Below the pieces are notes generated by a model. That model saw only the letters and a list, made by a program, of their open reading frames with translations. It made no database searches and was not told where the DNA came from. A stretch of DNA of 64,000 nt from Alopecurus myosuroides (taxonomy: Eukaryota; Streptophyta; Magnoliopsida; Poales; Poaceae), in assembly GCA_028641055.1 (NCBI GenBank), contig CM054062.1, positions 239,850,528 through 239,914,527 of the forward strand. Direction: 5' to 3'. The position numbers and the translations under genes were made by a program. Positions 61,794 through 64,000 of this stretch are shown here, in pieces (the stretch's first letter is position 1; each line of letters starts with the position of its first letter).

Positions 61794-63035
61794 GACTACC
61801 ACCCTTAAAAGAAATCTCGTCCCGAGATTTGGGAAGACTGGAAAGAAAGATTTGGGTAACTGGGTTCCAGGACAACTGGGTGGCTACCACCCTTAAAAGA
61901 AACTTTTGTGGGTAGTCTATTTTCATTAGATTAGAGTGTAGATTGATTTGAGATTGGCTTGAGTAGAAATTTCTTTCATGGTAGAGCTGCAGACCAACAT
62001 TGGTATGTTGAAATACCTTTGACACTGAGGGGTCACTCTTTGGGTCAATCAAAAGTCTTTGGTTCACTCTCAACTTGGTCTTTTGATTCCCTTGGAAATC
62101 TTCTTGTTGACATCCTTGAAGGCAACATCATGCTATTTCTAAACAAACTCTCATGTAACACAAACTGGGTAGTTGTGTTTTCTTCATTACTTCTTCTCTT
62201 GGTGTAGTTGGCTCTGAAATCTTCATAGCTCATGCAACTTGGGGTTCACTTGTCTTTCTTCACTTGTTCATTGGCTGGATAGTCCTTATTAGGTAGTTGG
62301 CATTGATCATGGATGTGATTGTTCCTTCACACAGAAGAAAGAAATTTGATACTAGCATTCCTCAAATAGGATGGCTTGTGTTTCAATAGGGTAAAGGTTG
62401 TATGATTCCACATGGTTCTCACTATGGGTGGTGAATGAGTATGGTGTTGGGTTTGGTCTAGTAGGGATGAGTAGAGATTTAGAAGGATGGCTAAGGAAGG
62501 TTCTTATCCAAAATAGTAGATCAAGGAAACTCATCTTACAAACAACACATAACAAACAATCTTCACACCAAACAACAGGGTTTTATAAAACAACTAATAT
62601 TGTCATACCACACTCATTGGTATGATAAATACACTAACACGTTAACGTTGTTCTAACCAAGTAACTAGATTGGTGGTCTCATCTATATCCTCTTGGGTTC
62701 TTCAAATTCTTCTCTCCATTTCCTAAGGTCTTCTTGATTTTGGTGACGTCTAAGTTTTTCTTCAAGTTCTTCAATAATCTTGAATGTAGGTCTTCATGTG
62801 GTGAAACACTTCTTGCACTTCTTGGTATGGTCATCAACATTCTTGTCTTGATGGTATTGAGGAGGAGGTCATCTAGGGAAATTTTTAAGGTGAATAATAG
62901 ATGAGAGGATATGAGAAGAATTAAGATGATTGTTTTGTTTCTAGAAATTTTGAACATAGAAATTTTCAATCCTAGAGTCTTTTCCAAACTTAGGGTCTCG
63001 AATCCTACAGGCAACACAATGCTCTGATACCATTT
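61794..63035 (-). other. Internal region of the LARD-like element
   Basis: 1.24 kb without gag, protease, RT or integrase motifs. The longest minus-strand frame (63017-62679, starting MLPVGFETLS just after the primer-binding site) is Lys/Leu-rich and matches nothing I recognise. A polypurine-type block occurs twice (61796-61814 and 61884-61902). It would depend on proteins of another element for movement. Confidence 0.7.
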
Positions 63036-64000
63036 TGTAGCATCCCAACTTTTAATAAAGATGGAATACCTGTGTTATTGTGCTAGTCCCTGGATCAATT
63101 GCTAGCACCACAGTACAAAATGAAATATCATGCAAATGCATCAAATTCTATTACATCGCATGATCCAGTCTTTACAAAATAGAATTACAACTTGCATAGT
63201 CTTAGCAGAAAACAAAGAAATACAGCGGAAAACATAGTACAACATTGAGCCCATCTTCTTCATGTGCCACAGGCAAAACATGTTGGCGATAGTCTCGAGA
63301 TCCTAAACGAAATCCTCACTCGTCTTCAGAAACATCTGCAATATGGAATATGCAGCCACAAGGGAGTCAATACAATTTAATGTATTGGCAAGTAACACTA
63401 TGGTGGATATAAATGGCAAGACTAATACTACATGCTCATTTGGCTGAGTGGAGTTTTGGCTAAGTTTGCATAAAGCCAGTTTTCTCCTATCACTTTTGTA
63501 AAACAACTTTTCTTTTCAAAGGGTGGCAACATTGGATTAAGATCCAAGCACCACAATACTGTTCACTTGGTCAAAATTTTACTTATTGAAATTGATGATG
63601 AGATTCTTCCGTCAATCCTTGTCCAGCTGCTCATAATTGTCCATAACCGGGGACACGGCTAAGATCTTAGTTTATTGACTCTGCAGAGGTTGTGCACTTT
63701 CACCCTTTGTCTTCAATTAGCCCAAACATCCTATACACCCGGAGTGCATCATGGAAAGGAGAGAATTGAGACGAGATCTTTCAGAAGAAGAAGTCCAAAC
63801 CCACCGGCAAGACCCGTTCCACCTATAATTTTGCTACATCTGCTTGTCAAGCCTGGGCTGAACCCTCACAACTTAATTGATCAAGACAGAGCCCATAATG
63901 TCAAAAGGCTGCACGGGAAGCTACTAGATTTAGAGGGACATAGTAATCTCTTTGTTCCTGGGTGGCCATCCTCAAGTGACAACCTCAAGTGGAATAACCC
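63036..64000 (-). repeat. 5' LTR of the LARD-like element, partial
   Basis: Same sequence as 56999-57963 with no difference seen by direct reading. It continues beyond the window. Confidence 0.9.

Larger units (their letters stand above)
56999..64000 (-). mobile_element. Long-LTR, non-coding (LARD-like) retrotransposon, right end outside window
   Basis: The plus-strand start TGTAGCATCCCAACTTT occurs at 56999 and again at 63036, and the two copies read as identical over all 965 bp available. The first copy runs to GGGATGTTACA at 61793, giving an LTR of about 4795 bp. 61794-63035 is a 1.24-kb internal region. The element is in minus orientation, because a primer-binding site TGGTATCAGAGC (complement of 63021-63032) abuts the right-hand LTR and a polypurine tract (AAGGGTGGTAG on the minus strand) abuts the left one. 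No gag or pol is present. It interrupts the Athila-like pol at 56998; the expected target duplication would be aacta. Long LTRs with a short, non-coding interior match the LARD concept known from barley. Confidence 0.88.

Overview
This window is plant nuclear DNA, most probably from a large-genome Pooideae grass of the wheat/barley (Triticeae) type. The evidence is one GC-rich, monocot-style receptor-kinase gene surrounded by deeply nested LTR retrotransposons. LTR ends such as TGAAAGTGCATGG.., TGATACGTCC.. and TGTAGCATCCC.. are, from memory, typical of Triticeae; this is inference, since no database could be searched. No rRNA, tRNA, CRISPR or bacterial-type operon was seen.

Layout. 1-3347: right end of a Ty3/gypsy element of the Tat type (internal region plus 3' LTR), inserted into an older LTR (3348-6158) that also received a solo LTR (3711-5904, target duplication catac). 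6159-11130: LTR fragments, a minus-strand copia-type LTR with adjoining gag remnant, and the 3' end of another gypsy element. 11131-17776: the gene island, with a single host gene at 12747-16052. It is an intact two-exon CLAVATA1/BAM-class LRR receptor kinase of 1004 residues. 17777-30574: more LTR debris, a deletion derivative of a gypsy element, and a poly(A)-tailed non-LTR retroposon with 15-bp target duplications. 30575-45692: a complete 15.1-kb Tat-lineage gypsy element with both LTRs and target duplication ttttc, inserted into a minus-strand Athila-like element whose gag lies at 45956-48588. 48729-56998: Athila-like LTRs and a plus-strand gag-pol. 56999-64000: a young minus-strand element with about 4.8-kb LTRs, running off the right edge.

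The most interesting content is on the antisense strand of the Tat elements. In the 30575-45692 element, eight exons on the minus strand (44097 down to 39024) join through canonical GT/AG introns into one 1386-codon frame. It encodes an N-terminal 'putative gypsy-type transposon' (Transposase_28-like) domain, coiled coils and an acidic C-terminus. The related element at 1-3347 keeps the same first three exons, the same splice positions, an intronic minisatellite and the same antisense TATA box. Five premature stops interrupt the frame in the larger copy. All are TAG, and one of them lies where the other copy has CAG.

The receptor kinase acts at the plasma membrane and probably has no functional link with the surrounding elements. 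The retroelement genes are mostly decayed. The element at 56999 onward looks young, because its LTRs read as identical over the 965 bp visible in both.
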